Of a DNA stretch of 64,000 nucleotides, positions 33,301-44,506 are shown piece by piece. The stretch spans positions 42,669 through 106,668 of the forward strand of contig MU119394.1 of NCBI GenBank assembly GCA_014904845.1. The letters run 5' to 3'. This DNA comes from Acephala macrosclerotiorum. Its lineage: Eukaryota > Ascomycota > Leotiomycetes > Helotiales > Mollisiaceae. Every line of letters begins with the position of its first letter. The stretch's first letter is position 1. The notes under the pieces are model-generated. The model searched no databases and was not told the origin of the DNA. It was given only the letters and a program-made list of their open reading frames with translations. The position numbers and the translations under genes are program-made.

Positions 33301-33664
33301 AGAGAGATCAAGACGTTGGCTTCTTTGATGATCGCAAGCTGTTCGATGGCACGAGTTGAGAACTTCTCCACTTCTCGCAGAAGGTCAACAGGTTTCGGTC
33401 CAGCAGAAGAGGTCGGCCGAGAAGAGGGCTTGTCGTCGGTCTTCGCAGATCCATTTTGTTTCTTCTCCTCCGGTATCTCGTTCACTCGGTATACCCGCAG
33501 GCTTCCTGTATTCAGCCCAACAAGTAATCGATCGCCTACAAAGGGTCAGTTCATGTGCAAGTGCTTAGTGTAACGTGCAGACCATATGCCAAGATAGATT
33601 CAATCTTCGACTTGTCCCGTTGCCTGAGCTCAACAATAGGTCGAGCTGTGAAGGCGGAAAGCAT
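30345..33664 (-). CDS. vps39: Vacuolar sorting protein VPS39/VAM6
   Basis: Predicted complement join 30345-30933, 30980-31088, 31139-33535, 33583-33664 (1058 aa, normal for the family); phases agree. The N-terminal citron-homology (CNH) beta-propeller spans about residues 15-330 (QRDKSKIESILAYGDRLLVGLNTGSL; IKEANVLISLSNYYISIHDLQ). Helical clathrin-type repeats follow, with the Vps39 domain 1 region around LARPTLAASLFRIPNFCDPDVV. The C-terminal Vps39 domain 2 carries a CGVCHKRLGGS...VHYGCLNR zinc-binding-like motif. VPS39 is the HOPS subunit that tethers Ypt7/Rab7 membranes for vacuole fusion and also serves vacuole-mitochondria contacts. The first donor (GTCTGC) is weak, but the join gives the conserved AYGDRLLVGL. 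Confidence 0.92.
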
Positions 33665-34468
33665 GGCTATGGTATGCCAGCTTCGACGAAGTTCGTGCCA
33701 GAGCTGGGCCGCAGGATCATCGGAGCTGATGAGCCATGAAATAGGAGAATATGGTTGGTGGTACGCGTGTTTCGTTCACCGGCGCATGTACACTGTTGCT
33801 TGAGCTCCCCAGTTTTAGCGGTCCGCGAGTGACGATGTCTTGGCAGCCGACTCCATCCTCTCATAGAGCTGTCGCGTCTTTTCAAAAGCGGCGGGACTCA
33901 GATGGTTATTAATTGTATGCGTTGAAGAATGAAATCAAATTATACTCTAGGAATGAGTAGAGAGAGCATATGAAATCGCCATCTTCTCATCTTTCATATC
34001 CATAAATACAGTCACGTGTCGGTGCTTCTTCACTCAGGTAGAGTGCAAAGGGTTTCTGAGATAAACCTAGGTAGGTAGACCTTGTTTAGCCTCTCGAACC
34101 GAGTGGTGCTTGTAGGTCATAATGTACTTGAATGAGGGGTGGTCGAGAAATGGCTCAGGTCCATGTGTGGGTTTGGCTACTATAACGCTATTCCATTATG
34201 TTGGATCTCCTGTGTAGGCACATTTCTTGATCACATAGGACTCAACAAAAGATTTTATTTGTCGATCTTGCGGTAATTAACATTTCTTCACATTTCTTCG
34301 CCAGATTATTAGGTTGGGTTGAGAAAGTCATGTCTGGTGGAGCCGGTTGCACTACACAAGCGCTGTAGTCTTCATCTCAAAACTACCATCGCCTTTCAAG
34401 AGGAATGTCCTGTCTTTGACGTGACAGTCTCAGAAAATGATTTTGTCGGTGTTTGGCAATCACAAAGC
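33665..34468. other. Intergenic region upstream of VPS39
   Basis: This holds the VPS39 promoter and the 3' flank of the nucleoside permease gene (both minus strand). Nothing else is recognised. ORFs beginning around 34319 are antisense to the permease. Confidence 0.45.
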
Positions 34469-35670
34469 TCAATTCGTACGCTCTGTGGGAACGAAATCCG
34501 GGCGTTCACCCAGCTGTCCCAAAATATCTCCGACATAATTGTCCGGCGGCACACCAGCTGCAAAGGTCTCCTGCCAGCCGGACGAGATGCCCTCGATTAT
34601 CTCTATCCCAGTGCGATACAGATTCGTTACGGCAATCTCAAAGCCACCGTGGCTAGAATGCAAAGGCATTGTCGGAAACTCTCCAGCAGGAGGCGGTCGA
34701 TCGAAATTACAGCCTGTCCGAAGTATGATGACGCGGGAGAAGTCGATCTTTTTCATCAGAGCACCTCGAAGAAAGGCAGCCAAGGTCGCATTATCTTCTT
34801 GAGCTGTCACGTAGTATTCTCCCTTGCCGTCGGTAAACGAGCGACAAGTGTCCTCGAATGCTTCACAAAGCCGATGACCATGGAAGAAGACATTAGCAGA
34901 TAGCACATCTCCTTCCATGATACACGGAGGTTGTGTTGCTGCTTCGAAGACATTCTCATCTGAGCCTGAGTAACGACTTCGAAACGCTTGAGCAGGGGCC
35001 GAGTCAGATAATGTTGCTCTCTGAGCAAGTCCTTTAGCGAGTTGTCTCAAATTGTTGTTGAGTTCGAAAACTTCAGTCCCATATATGAACTTTGGAAATT
35101 CGTTGGGATGATTTGCCCCTTGGGGGACATAGCCGGTCTTCCAACCTGGCGGGATTTCTCGAGCGTCGAACTCGTATTGAAGATCGACTTGGATGGCATA
35201 CCTTGACAGGACGACGCTGCCCACGGTGCCTCTTTTGGGATTGATACCTGCCACACCGGCGATCAAGAAATAGGTGTGCGTAAGATCAAAGTGTGTGGAG
35301 GCAACCAGAGCCGATATGGTCAATGCTGCGTTGATCACTGCATACCTGTTAGTACATATGAGCATTCAGGAAGAAGCTGCTTACAGCCTTCTCCAGTGAT
35401 GACTTGGCAAACGTCTCCATTTTCCGTCGAATAGATGTGAGGATAATCTTTCCACAGGCCCGGGACATTTATCAGATGAGCTTTCAGATTGATTCTAGCA
35501 GGTATCGAATGCCAGATTTCGGCCTCATGCTTGAACTAGATCTGTTCAGCTTAGTGTCGTGGTCGATTGAGAAGGATGGTCTCACTTACATGGTTGATAA
35601 TGAACACCTTGGGTCTCAACTTCTCAGAGCTGGCATCCGGGCTACCATCTTGAGATATGTATGTTGCCAT
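34469..35670 (-). CDS. Purine nucleoside permease (NUP family)
   Basis: Predicted complement join 34469-35337, 35385-35535, 35590-35670 (366 aa). Family motifs in order are RPKVFIINHFKHEAEIW, GDVCQVITGEGLINAALTISALV, THTYFLIAGVAGINPKRGTVGSV, LQYEFDAREIPPGWKTGY, FIYGTEVFEL and YYVTAQEDNATL. The family is named for a Candida nucleoside transporter, but the fold resembles nucleoside phosphorylases, so the true role may be enzymatic. No signal peptide is visible: an in-frame TGA 12 bp upstream limits the protein to ATG 35670 unless a further exon exists. The second intron uses an acceptor after GGTATGCAG; the nearer AG would create a stop. The gene is transcribed away from the Gag1-like gene. Confidence 0.85.
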
Positions 35671-36159
35671 TTTCGTATATTCTCAACAAGAATGGCATGC
35701 TCAAGAGCAGGTTCTCCGGGGCTCCAAGAGGCGAAGTCTTGACTCGAGACTCACAAGTGGATCTTCGTCTCAGACAATGTGGCCATAATGTGCTGAAGCT
35801 TTCATCAAGCCATATTTGCTTTGTTCGTTCTTTACCAGATCCTCGACGCTTTTCTTGGCTATATCTGAACTGATGACAAACTTGAACAAGCAAATATACA
35901 AGCTTCACTCGGTCAGCGCAGCATCACGAACAGGTTCGGAATATCGTCGGCTATTCCCCAGATTCGGCCCCGCCCAAGCGAGATCTCAGCAGATCTTGGC
36001 ATAACAAGGATGAGAGAGCATGATGAGAAATTTCCGAGTCACCGTCAATCCAGAACCACGGCAGCCTCACTCTTTATACCCAGATTAACTTCTGGATTCC
36101 GAATTCCGAATTCCTCAGTAAACCTCACCGTCCCTCGTGAGACTTGATGGCTATACGAC
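35671..36159. other. Shared divergent promoter
   Basis: 489 bp separate the starts of the permease (minus) and the Gag1-like gene (plus). No coding segment is supported. Both promoters must lie here. Confidence 0.45.
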
Positions 36160-37881
36160 ATGTCTCTCACACAGTCTGCAGTCCTTCTGGACGCTGCAGA
36201 TTCTCCAATCACTCCCGCCGCTGAAGCACACGAGCACAAGCTGCATGATGCCGTCGAAGGCACAATCGAGCAAGCTACCCAAGCCATGGCTACTGCTAGT
36301 CTGCATGCAGAATCCCCGGACGATCGACCTTCCTCCCTCTCCCGTGAGCCCTCTCTTTCTGTCCATTATCCCAATTTTCACGATGCTATTGAGGCTCGAG
36401 GTCCTTGTGTAACGGCACCCTCGTTGGCACATGACCCCTCCCCGTCGTCGATCCCCGCCGATGCACTGAATGTGGGAGACAATCACGATCAAGGTATGCC
36501 GCCCAACGACACCGCAGGGAATGCAATGGTGGTGGCTTCATTTTCTAGACCTCGAGTTGACCTTGCCATAGTCGCGCCACCAAATTCCATCGTACCACCG
36601 AGTCCTCGTGACGCTACCCCTCCTCTCCTCAATTCACATACAAGTCCTACGACAGCGACAACTCAAGTCGACTCTCAATCTGCCACCCAGAGCGACCCCC
36701 ATAGCACATTCTCCCACGCCACGCCTGCATTACAAGAGTCCGAGGACAGGGCAGCAGATGCAAAGGAGGACAGAATGATATTTGGCCACCAGACACCAGC
36801 AAGCGTATTGCATAGACGGCGCAATTATGCAAATACAAACGCAATGACAGACTACGAGGCTGATTTGACGAGCAAAGACCGCGCAAAGCAAAAAGAAGCG
36901 GTGAAGAAGTATCTCACGGAGAGGGTCAGACGGGACTGGACTTGGGAATGGCCACGGCCAGAACCGAAGTCCGACGATTCATCCCCTGAGCGAGAACCAG
37001 AGCAGCTTGATGATGCGATACTCGAGGGCAAATGGAAGGAGAGAGACGAATGGCTGAGTAATGCTAGTGACAGCGACGGAGAGCATGTCATACCAGGCAC
37101 TACTTCGAGCCCAGATACCCCTTCTCCTGCAAGCAAGAATAGCCCGTTTCGCTTCGAAAGTCCTGATGGCGTTGGAATGACTATCAAGAAGACTCAACTC
37201 GAGCGAAAGCGACGACGAAAGAAGCGTCTTGCAGAGGAGATGGCATGGAATGATGGTCTTAAGTGCTTCGTTACGCGGCGAGATGCCTGGACAGGCGCAA
37301 GGCGGATTTCGCGGTCTACACTAGGCTTCGCAGGCATCAAGACTATCCAGAGAGCTTCAATGTCGAGTGAAGACGGTGGCAGCTCCACAGCGATTGAGCC
37401 AGATGAGGACGATGAGTGGCAGGACGAGATTGAAGTTCCAGTTGCACCACCAATCATTCCACCGGAAAATGCTATGCGAGCTTCCATCTTACCTGCGGCT
37501 TACAACACAATATATGACAAAGTGGTGGTACAAGCCTTGACACCAAGCTGTCCCATGAATCTGAAGGATGTCACGAGAAGTTGTGTGCAGGGGTGGAAGC
37601 GAGACGGGGAGTGGCCACCGAAGTCAACACCTGCAGAGCAGAAGAAGGGTAGGAAGATGAGTATAGCAAGTCTGTTTGGGGTTGAGAAGCATGAGAAAGA
37701 GGTGAAGGAAATGGCCAAGCCCACTTACGAAAAGGAACCCGAGAAGAAGGCGGGTCCGGCGGCCGGTCTTAGGAAGGGCCTACAGAAAATCTTACATTTA
37801 GGTCAGAGTACCAAGGAACATGCACATACACCTATCACTGATGGGAAGGGCAAGGAAGTCGAGGCTGCACATGTATCTTGA
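36160..37881 (+). CDS. Gag1-like clamp (DUF4050-type) protein
   Basis: Single exon, 573 aa. Residues 1-220 are disordered (Ser, Pro, Thr). The conserved part begins near 235 (KDRAKQKEAVKKYLTERVRRDWTWEWPRP) and includes W.ERDEWLSNASD and the basic stretch RKRRRKKRLAEEMAWNDGLKCFVTRRDAWTGARR. It continues with the later segment VPVAPPIIPPENAMRASILPAAYNTIYDKVVVQALTPSCPMNL. These are features I associate with the fungal DUF4050/Gag1-like clamp family, whose biochemical function is poorly known. The KKRR patch could be a nuclear signal. The C-terminus is Lys-rich with a predicted amphipathic segment (GLRKGLQKILHLGQ). Family recall is from memory and could be off. Confidence 0.7.
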   Translation: MSLTQSAVLLDAADSPITPAAEAHEHKLHDAVEGTIEQATQAMATASLHAESPDDRPSSLSREPSLSVHYPNFHDAIEARGPCVTAPSLAHDPSPSSIPADALNVGDNHDQGMPPNDTAGNAMVVASFSRPRVDLAIVAPPNSIVPPSPRDATPPLLNSHTSPTTATTQVDSQSATQSDPHSTFSHATPALQESEDRAADAKEDRMIFGHQTPASVLHRRRNYANTNAMTDYEADLTSKDRAKQKEAVKKYLTERVRRDWTWEWPRPEPKSDDSSPEREPEQLDDAILEGKWKERDEWLSNASDSDGEHVIPGTTSSPDTPSPASKNSPFRFESPDGVGMTIKKTQLERKRRRKKRLAEEMAWNDGLKCFVTRRDAWTGARRISRSTLGFAGIKTIQRASMSSEDGGSSTAIEPDEDDEWQDEIEVPVAPPIIPPENAMRASILPAAYNTIYDKVVVQALTPSCPMNLKDVTRSCVQGWKRDGEWPPKSTPAEQKKGRKMSIASLFGVEKHEKEVKEMAKPTYEKEPEKKAGPAAGLRKGLQKILHLGQSTKEHAHTPITDGKGKEVEAAHVS

Positions 37882-38577
37882 TATGGGACTGGGTTGACGA
37901 AGCATGAATCATGAAGGGCAAGGGAGACGGCGTTCGGCATTTTGCATTTGAGTCATGAGACGGGGTGTTGAGTACGCTCAACACCGGTGTTCTGGATTCG
38001 CTGCTCGGTGCAGCCTATGTTTGATTACGGTGCTTAATAACGAGCTTTTTGAAGCAGTGAATATTCCCCGAACTCCTAGGAAGAAATTGTTGTTGGGGCA
38101 GACCGGATGACCCACCGAGGTTGAATCATTGAAAACGGCCGGGGACATAGCTCGAGTCAATCAAATGTGCATCGTTACTTCTATCGCAGAGGTGTTGGAA
38201 TCTGTAATTCATTCTCCAAGTGGACTTTTTCCTTCTTGCTAATGGTTCTGCATTCGATGAGTTCCTGCTTATTCGGTATTCGTTGTCGCAGCTCTTTCTT
38301 TCTTAGTACCCAAAGCGCTAATCTGTTCCTTTTTGTGCATGATGATCCCGAGTTCTCCTTCGTCTCAATCACTGGGGTACATGATAAATAAGTACGGCGT
38401 GTTTTGATGACCCTCTTCGTTTTTTTGTTAAAATGCGTCGTGGTTTCAAAGTCTGTTCCTCCCTCCCATGCTCCTCTTGCATTCTAGTCGTCTTCCAAGC
38501 CACCCACAAATCATCGAGTCTCAATCCCCTTCTTAAATTTCACCTAGTACCACCCCCACTCACAATCCACTCATTAG
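37882..38577. other. Gene-free stretch
   Basis: 3' flank of the Gag1-like gene followed by sequence with only short ORFs on both strands. Nothing recognised. Confidence 0.4.
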
Positions 38578-38940
38578 TCAACCAGTCGGTGGCCCTGGTG
38601 GCTCCAAAAGTATTATGCACCTATACTCTACACAAATGAAATACCTGAAATTCCTGTAATGCATCGCCCAGAAGGCAGGACCAATCCACTGGCTGGATTC
38701 CATGCACAATTTGGTCCTCGCTTCTTTTCCGGTGTGGTCAGGAGGTATGTTCCAGACGATGTACACGGTCATGTAGACGGGAGGTGGTAGATAGCCTCGG
38801 TAATGATTTGCGACGATGACATTCTGGATGTTGTTGGACAGCTCGTGCCCCCACATCCATGGCCAGGTGTTAATTGTGCTGTACCGGAAAGCGGAGGGGT
38901 CCGCGAGGTTGATGAAGCGGACGAGTGTTGCTGCAGTCAT
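38578..38940 (-). CDS. Small hypothetical protein, possibly incomplete
   Basis: ATG 38940 opens a frame whose first ~95 residues look coding: ordered composition, many Trp and Tyr (INTWPWMWGHEL, PPVYMTVYIVWNIPPDHTG, SQWIGPAFWAMHYRNF). After that a GTATTT donor-like site at about 38643 may begin an intron, so the true C-terminus may differ from the stop at 38578. No signal peptide, membrane helix or known motif is evident. Neighbours give no clue. It may be a lineage-specific gene. Confidence 0.4.
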   Translation of the reverse strand: MTAATLVRFINLADPSAFRYSTINTWPWMWGHELSNNIQNVIVANHYRGYLPPPVYMTVYIVWNIPPDHTGKEARTKLCMESSQWIGPAFWAMHYRNFRYFICVEYRCIILLEPPGPPTG

Positions 38941-39729
38941 GTCGGGTGAACGTGATTCTTGAGGCCGGGTACAGGGGTTATCTTTGCCTCAGCAGGGGTT
39001 CTTGATTTTCAAAGTTGTGTATCCCGTCTGTTTGAAGTTATAGAGCTCTTGTCTATGGAAAAGTTTCCATATAATCAAATGTGCCTAGGCAGGCATTGAC
39101 ATGAAGCTCATATGTAGGTATCTCAGCAGCGAGACTAGTCCCAAGTCGAGCGACTATCGCTCTTCTATCTCTGGCTCGAAGCTGGCTGTGAGAGCGAAGT
39201 ATGGGTCATTGTTAGGGGGGTCGTTTAGAATCTCTGTAAGGACGAGATGTTCTTCTTTGTTCTCGGCCATGCTTCGTTATTAAAATCCGCGAATATGCTA
39301 GAATCATTGAGAGATTGCTTTACTCTTTTTGAAAGGCCAGGAGTCCGTCCAAGAAAGCCGAGAATGTTCCTTTCATTATCTTAGAATCTGCAGCGTTGAG
39401 CCCTTCGATGTTGTTGTCGACTTTGATTTCGGTCAGTGATATGGGGAAATTTTCCCTGTGTAGATTCACAAACGGGCCGGAGGCAGTACCAATCGAACGG
39501 AGTCAAAAACACACACGCTGAAAGTTTTTGTTAGGAGTCGACATGGAGGCTACAGTCCCCATATCCACACACTTCGAGGATCCGGAGGCGGTGGAAGATG
39601 CGAGAGACATTGGATAGTTTCTCTACCACACTGCACATGTGTGACCGACAACAACCCAATTTTTGCCTAAATCGAGCTACCTGATCCAAAAGTCCATTTT
39701 TGATATAGCCGGTGTTTTCAGTTCGACGG
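38941..39729. other. Gene-free stretch
   Basis: Short ORFs only. Upstream sequence of the small hypothetical gene lies at its left end. Nothing recognised. Confidence 0.4.
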
Positions 39730-40471
39730 TTAGCTCTCCTCCCAAAGCTTCCCCCCATTTAGAATTCGGACTGCTCTCTGCTGCATCCTCTCAACATCGT
39801 TCGAGGACAGTGAACCTTCAATACTGATCCGACAAACTCCCAAATCGGCCCCTCCTTAACTGACGAACCCTCCTTAACTGACGAACCCTCCTTAACTGAC
39901 GAACCCTCCTTAACTGACGAACCCTCCTTATCATTCGCCAACCTGACATTCAATCTGCCACCAAGCTGCTCGGCTAGGTGCTTCACTTCCTCACAAGTCA
40001 AAAAGCCAGCAGGCCCGCCCCATACGAAGACACAAGTAGCACCAGCATCCAAATAAGATTTTCCCCGCTTGACAGCCTCGACTACCATCATCTTTCTTGT
40101 CCAGCCTTCTGGATTCGGCGTCAATCGTAGAATATCAGTTCTGGCATTAATCACGAATTCCGGAAGTCCCAACTCTTTAGCTGTCTTAACCGCGAGTCTA
40201 ATTCTCGCAGTGCCTTTTTTCCTCGACAGTTCTCAAACACGATATCCCATCTCCAAAGCCTCTTTCAGGATACGAGTCCTCGATATTAGCTCCCACCACC
40301 CCAAGCTCAATAACACTCTTCATGACTCCTATGATCTCGTCTCCATACCCATCCTGTAGATCGACAGTGAGAGGTAGACCACCTGCACGAGCAAGAGGGG
40401 AGATCTCCGCAATTGCATCGAGGGTTTGAGGAAGCGAGGGCGTAGGTGTTGTCGATCGGGATTTGGGACAT
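39730..40471 (-). pseudogene. ICL/PEP-mutase family pseudogene
   Basis: Conserved pieces of the isocitrate lyase/phosphonomutase superfamily appear in order but in different frames. From 40471: MSQIPIDNTYAL. After a 1-nt shift: TLDAIAEISPLARAGGLPLTVDLQDGYGDE then VVGANIEDSY. A second shift lies at the six-T run 40215-40220. Then LGLPEFVINARTD and YLDAGATCVFVWGGPAG. An 18-bp minisatellite at 39851-39930 precedes a third shift into DLGVCRISIEGSL and stop 39730-39732. The intact family binds Mg and cleaves or forms C-C or P-C bonds in small acids. A 1-nt change at a homopolymer could be a sequencing error, but three separate shifts favour a real pseudogene. Confidence 0.75.
39851..39930. repeat. 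18-bp minisatellite, 4.4 copies
   Basis: Unit CCTCCTTAACTGACGAAC is repeated perfectly four times (39851-39922) with a further 8 bases. On the minus strand it encodes the hexapeptide EGSSVK in the pseudogene frame. Perfect identity between copies implies recent expansion. Confidence 0.95.
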
Positions 40472-41503
40472 TGCGATTTGAGATGTGGTTTGAATATGAG
40501 AGTGGAATATTTTGGAAAGGATTTCAGGCTCCCAGAAGACGTGCTTTATGCATCCGCGAGGAGAGACTTTACCTCGACAAAACGCGAGGGAAGCACGAAG
40601 TCGGGTGTCGAGCAGTTGCTTTCGAAGTGACCAATCAGAAGCAGAGGCCGACACAGTTGCTTTCGAAATGCCAACACCAAACACCGAAGGGTCAGAGTGA
40701 TGACTCTGAAGCTGGAATTCGTTCACCAACGCAAGGACTTCCCAGAAGGGCAAGTTTGCTGCAAGATAAGTTCCAAGGTTGAGTCAAATCTTTACTTCAT
40801 CGATGCTTCTCGCTTGACATCATTCGATTGACTTCGTTGTGTAGACGTTCGGTCTTCTTTTACACTTCATTGTTCAACGAGTAGCAAGAAAAACCGACGT
40901 CAGAGGAGCCATTGTGTGTTGATTGGCTGGTTCGAAGGCAAGATCGGCACCGAAGTTTTGCTGGAGGGATTTGTTTCTGTTCTCGCCTCCACATTGCTCG
41001 GATTCTATGGCGGGTCTCTTAAGGTCTCTCTATCACCTTTCATTCTCGCTATGATGCATGAAGAAAGGTTCGTAATCCAATTATCATTAAGTTAGACCCT
41101 TAAACATACTATGCAAAACAAAAGGATGCACCCAATAACACGGCCATGACAGATATAATCTAGTCTAATCTAAGCATATTCCTCTCCTCTCTATCAGAAG
41201 CAGACCTCATGTTCCTGATTTTGACTCTTTCTTTCCCCTTCCCCTTGATTCTCGCCCTCTTCAGGCTCTTCAGCACAAATTCATTGCCAGTCAAAGTTCC
41301 AGGCAATCCCCGCTCTCTTCTCTCCCTCCTCTCTCTTGCACGCCGAAACACAATATCTACATCATTCAGTTCTCTGACAACACCGCAGCCGATCGACTCC
41401 CGTTGCCCATGCTCCAAATCGAAACTAAAGCCGTAACCCGCTATGTGATCAAACTTCGTGTTAGTTCGATATCTTCGGCAGCGCAGCTTTATGAGGCAAC
41501 AAA
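40472..41503. other. Intergenic, with an unassigned minus-strand ORF
   Basis: The minus ORF at 41160-41507 follows directly on the 3' end of the GH72 gene in a shifted frame. It begins with a hydrophobic-then-basic stretch (CCLIKLRCRRYR). It could be an alternative read-through tail reached by a frameshift in a six-T run, or chance. The rest shows nothing. Confidence 0.35.
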
Positions 41504-43630
41504 TCACGATAAAAAAGCAGTCACACAGGCTGTGAGTACCGTTACAATGAGAACCAATGCAATTTCGCCCCTTGGACCGCCGAATTCGACGATCGCTGCC
41601 GCCGTGCCGTTGAGGAATTCTCCAACGAGGTTGCCGTTGTGGAGTTTTTTGATCGCCGCATTGGTGTTGTTGAACAAATGTCCGACGATTTCACCCGGCG
41701 GGCTGTTGAGCAATTTTCCGACAGGGACAATCGGCAAAGCTCGAGTTCGGAGGGACTTCGCCCCAGAATGACTTGTACTCGCACTCGGAGCGAGGGCGGT
41801 TGTCGATGCAGCATTGTTGTCGTTTGGTGTCGGCGAGGCTGTCGAGGTTTCATTCGCCACGGCGGCGGCTAAAGAGGATGATCTCGCTGCGGCTTCTTTA
41901 GATTTTTTTCTCTCATTGTAACTGACGTCAACAGGATTTGGGAAATAACGCCGAGCTAAGTCGGGATGGAATGGAGATGCAGGTGCAGATGGTCTTAACA
42001 AGACATATACTGAATCAAGCACCGTGGGTTAGAGCTGCTATGGGAACGGAGCAGTCTAGTCTCAGGGCGGCAATGGAAAGGAGGGGGCAACAACAATCTT
42101 GAACATCATACCTGGAGCGTTTGCTCTCACGCTTGGCAGCACGGAGCTGGAAGTGTTCGTCACCATGCTGGAAAGGCTTGGTACAGTGCTCGAGGACGGT
42201 ACCGCGGAAGACGGAGCAGAACTCGAAACAAAATCGGACAAACTCGCAGTAGATGTTGTAGAGGATGTTGAAACCGTACCTGTGGATGTCGATGATGCGG
42301 AAGTTGAAGGCCTCACGGAACTCGTCGTTGGCAGAGGGGTGGGCTTCTGATTAGCAGTAGCAGCAGCAGCGACCACACCGGAACCCAGAGTCGGAAGTGG
42401 AACTTCGCCATCAACTCCCCAACCTGCGGAAGCCATAGGGCAAGCTGGTGCGCTAAGGGTTGGCATGTAGCTTGCCTCGGCGACGCCTGACGGGCTGATG
42501 GTCTTCCAGACATTCATCAGATTGTCGTAATCGGGCTGTATTGGGGTAGGTGCGCCACTATATATCTGCCCGTTGGGGTAATTGACAAGTCCATAATGAT
42601 TTGTTTCTTCGACCCACTCATATATGATAGATCCAGACCAGGTTCCAACCATATTAGGGCCAAATATGGCTGTTTGATCTTGGAAAGTGCGTTCACCACC
42701 AACGTTGCACCCAGTCTCGGAAAAAAAGATAGGGATGTTATAGCCTTCGGCCATGGCCTGAAGATTGCTGTACCCTGACGTCTGGTACGTAGCAGAACCG
42801 CACCATTCGTACGAGTTCAAGCCAAAGAAGTCGATCGATTGGGCGTAATTTCCCCCACAAGCCAGGTAGTTTTGAAGCATTGGACGAAGCTCAGCAATGT
42901 CGGCCGCGGAGTATCCGATTGGGATGGCGCGATAATCCTTTGCTGCCATGTAGGCTATTTCCAGGGTCAGTATACATTCCCCTCGGAAGTTTGAGATAGT
43001 TTTGGAAGTAACAAGGCTACTCATATGGTAACCTACATTTCATGTCTGCGGTTGCAGCCTTGATATATGGAGCTGAAGGTGATCCAGACGCGGTATTGAT
43101 CACTTCGTTGCCAATCCAAAAACCACCAAGGTTGTCATATCCCTGAAATATGTCCATGACCAGAGCAAAAGCGAAGAACTGTTCCTGCGTCCACATCGGA
43201 TTGGTCTGTATAACCGTAGTGTTGAACGTGTCAAGATCGAGCCATACATATATACCGGCGTTAGAGAATGCAGCCATGCAACCGTCGTGATTTCCATACG
43301 GGTCGACATGATAGACACGGATCGAGTTCGTACCGATGGCTTGCATGGATTTGGCATCGAGCTGACATTGATTGGTATCAATAAGAGGATCAGCGGGAGT
43401 GCCCTGGTACGCAACACCTAGACATAGTCAGCATCAATTTCAGAGAAGAATGCGTGCTCCCAGGATGTACTCGAAAGTACATTCGTTGTGGCCGTTTGTT
43501 TACCCTTCAAGAAGAACTGCTGTCCATCTGCAAAGAACTTCGAGCCTTTGACCGAGATAGTGGGTAGAGCGAGTACCACCCGCGTAGAAAAGGACGCAAG
43601 CAATGCGATTCCGAGAAGAGATCTGAACAT
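41504..43630 (-). CDS. GH72 beta-1,3-glucanosyltransferase (Gas/Gel type)
   Basis: Predicted complement join 41504-42009, 42112-42954, 43037-43417, 43504-43630 (618 aa). A signal peptide ends near residue 21 (VVLA|LPTISVKG). The catalytic domain shows FFLKGVAYQG, CQLDAKSMQAIGTNSIRVYHVDP, FWIGNEVINT (acid/base Glu) and IPIFFSETGCN (nucleophile Glu). It ends near residue 330 and no cysteine-rich CBM43 follows, so this is the short subfamily. Next comes a Ser/Thr linker. The last exon, joined at CCAG/GTATGA with acceptor GATTCAG, supplies an Asn/Ala-rich segment and a hydrophobic terminus (EIALVLIVTVLTACVTAFLS) that fits a GPI signal. The enzyme elongates and branches cell-wall beta-glucan at the plasma membrane. 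The last-exon join is less certain than the rest; without it the protein stops at 42062. Confidence 0.87.
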
Positions 43631-44504
43631 TTTTGGAGAGGATTGGGAATTCGAGAGGTTCCTAGGTTTCCACACTTCAAAAAGTGCACTGTGGAAGAGC
43701 AAACAGATCTGGTTGAATGCCGCTCGAATCTGTGATAATGGAAAGCCAGTGGGCGAAGAAAGCAATTATGATTACTAGAAAGATACTCCTGGTGCTCTAA
43801 TGTAAAGCAAAAGTGATGCTCCAAAGTTCTGTGCCCGGAATTGATGTCGTAGCAAACGGAAACTTCCCTCTCCATGCTCCCGCTACTGTAAATCGATAAC
43901 GAAGGACTCGATTGTTGGAAAGCACGATCAATCGTAACGCAACACACAACGAGAGCAAGAACAGGACCAGGAACATGAAGGAAAGAGCAAGGCCATCATA
44001 TACACTTTATTGCGCGGCGGGCGCACCAGATCAGGAGCACATCGTGAACGACTACTCAGGCCAGAACTACCAGCAATCGTCCCGTTCGAGTCCCATCTTG
44101 GAGCAAACTACTGCGGGATACGGGCCCTAAGAATCGGTTTGGGACTACTTCTCCATCACTACTCACACGTTGTTGAATCCATGACTAGCCAATTCGTCGT
44201 TAGTAATCGCGATTCCATGATCTGGATGATAACAAGCGTGCAAACACGAGACCTAATTTACGACTGGGCAGTGCTCCGACGTTGAGATAAAGTGGCGCGT
44301 GGGAGCTGTGCGGGCGGGCGCATTTGGGAACAAAGAGCCATTTTTGATGACAGCGGAGACGTGGCTTGGCTAGGAGTAGCAAGTGATGCTCGAATCGCGG
44401 ATGAAGGATATGAGCAGGATGTGAAGATGCGAAGATGCGAAGATGCGAAGATGGGAAATTGGGAAGATGTGTCGGCTGCCAGGATACTCACCGCCACAGT
44501 GTTG
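43631..44504. other. Upstream region of the GH72 gene
   Basis: Promoter and leader of the glucanosyltransferase, then unremarkable sequence up to the MITE. No further gene is seen. Confidence 0.4.
44422..44453. repeat. (GAAGATGC)n short tandem repeat
   Basis: About three and a half tandem copies of the octamer, 50 bp outside the TIR element. Confidence 0.8.
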
Positions 44505-44506
44505 TA

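Noticed and set aside
34319..34903. 194-codon plus-strand ORF
   Set aside because: It is antisense to the clear purine nucleoside permease exon.
39851..39930. CRISPR array
   Set aside because: The 18-bp units are contiguous with no spacers and lie in a eukaryotic pseudogene.
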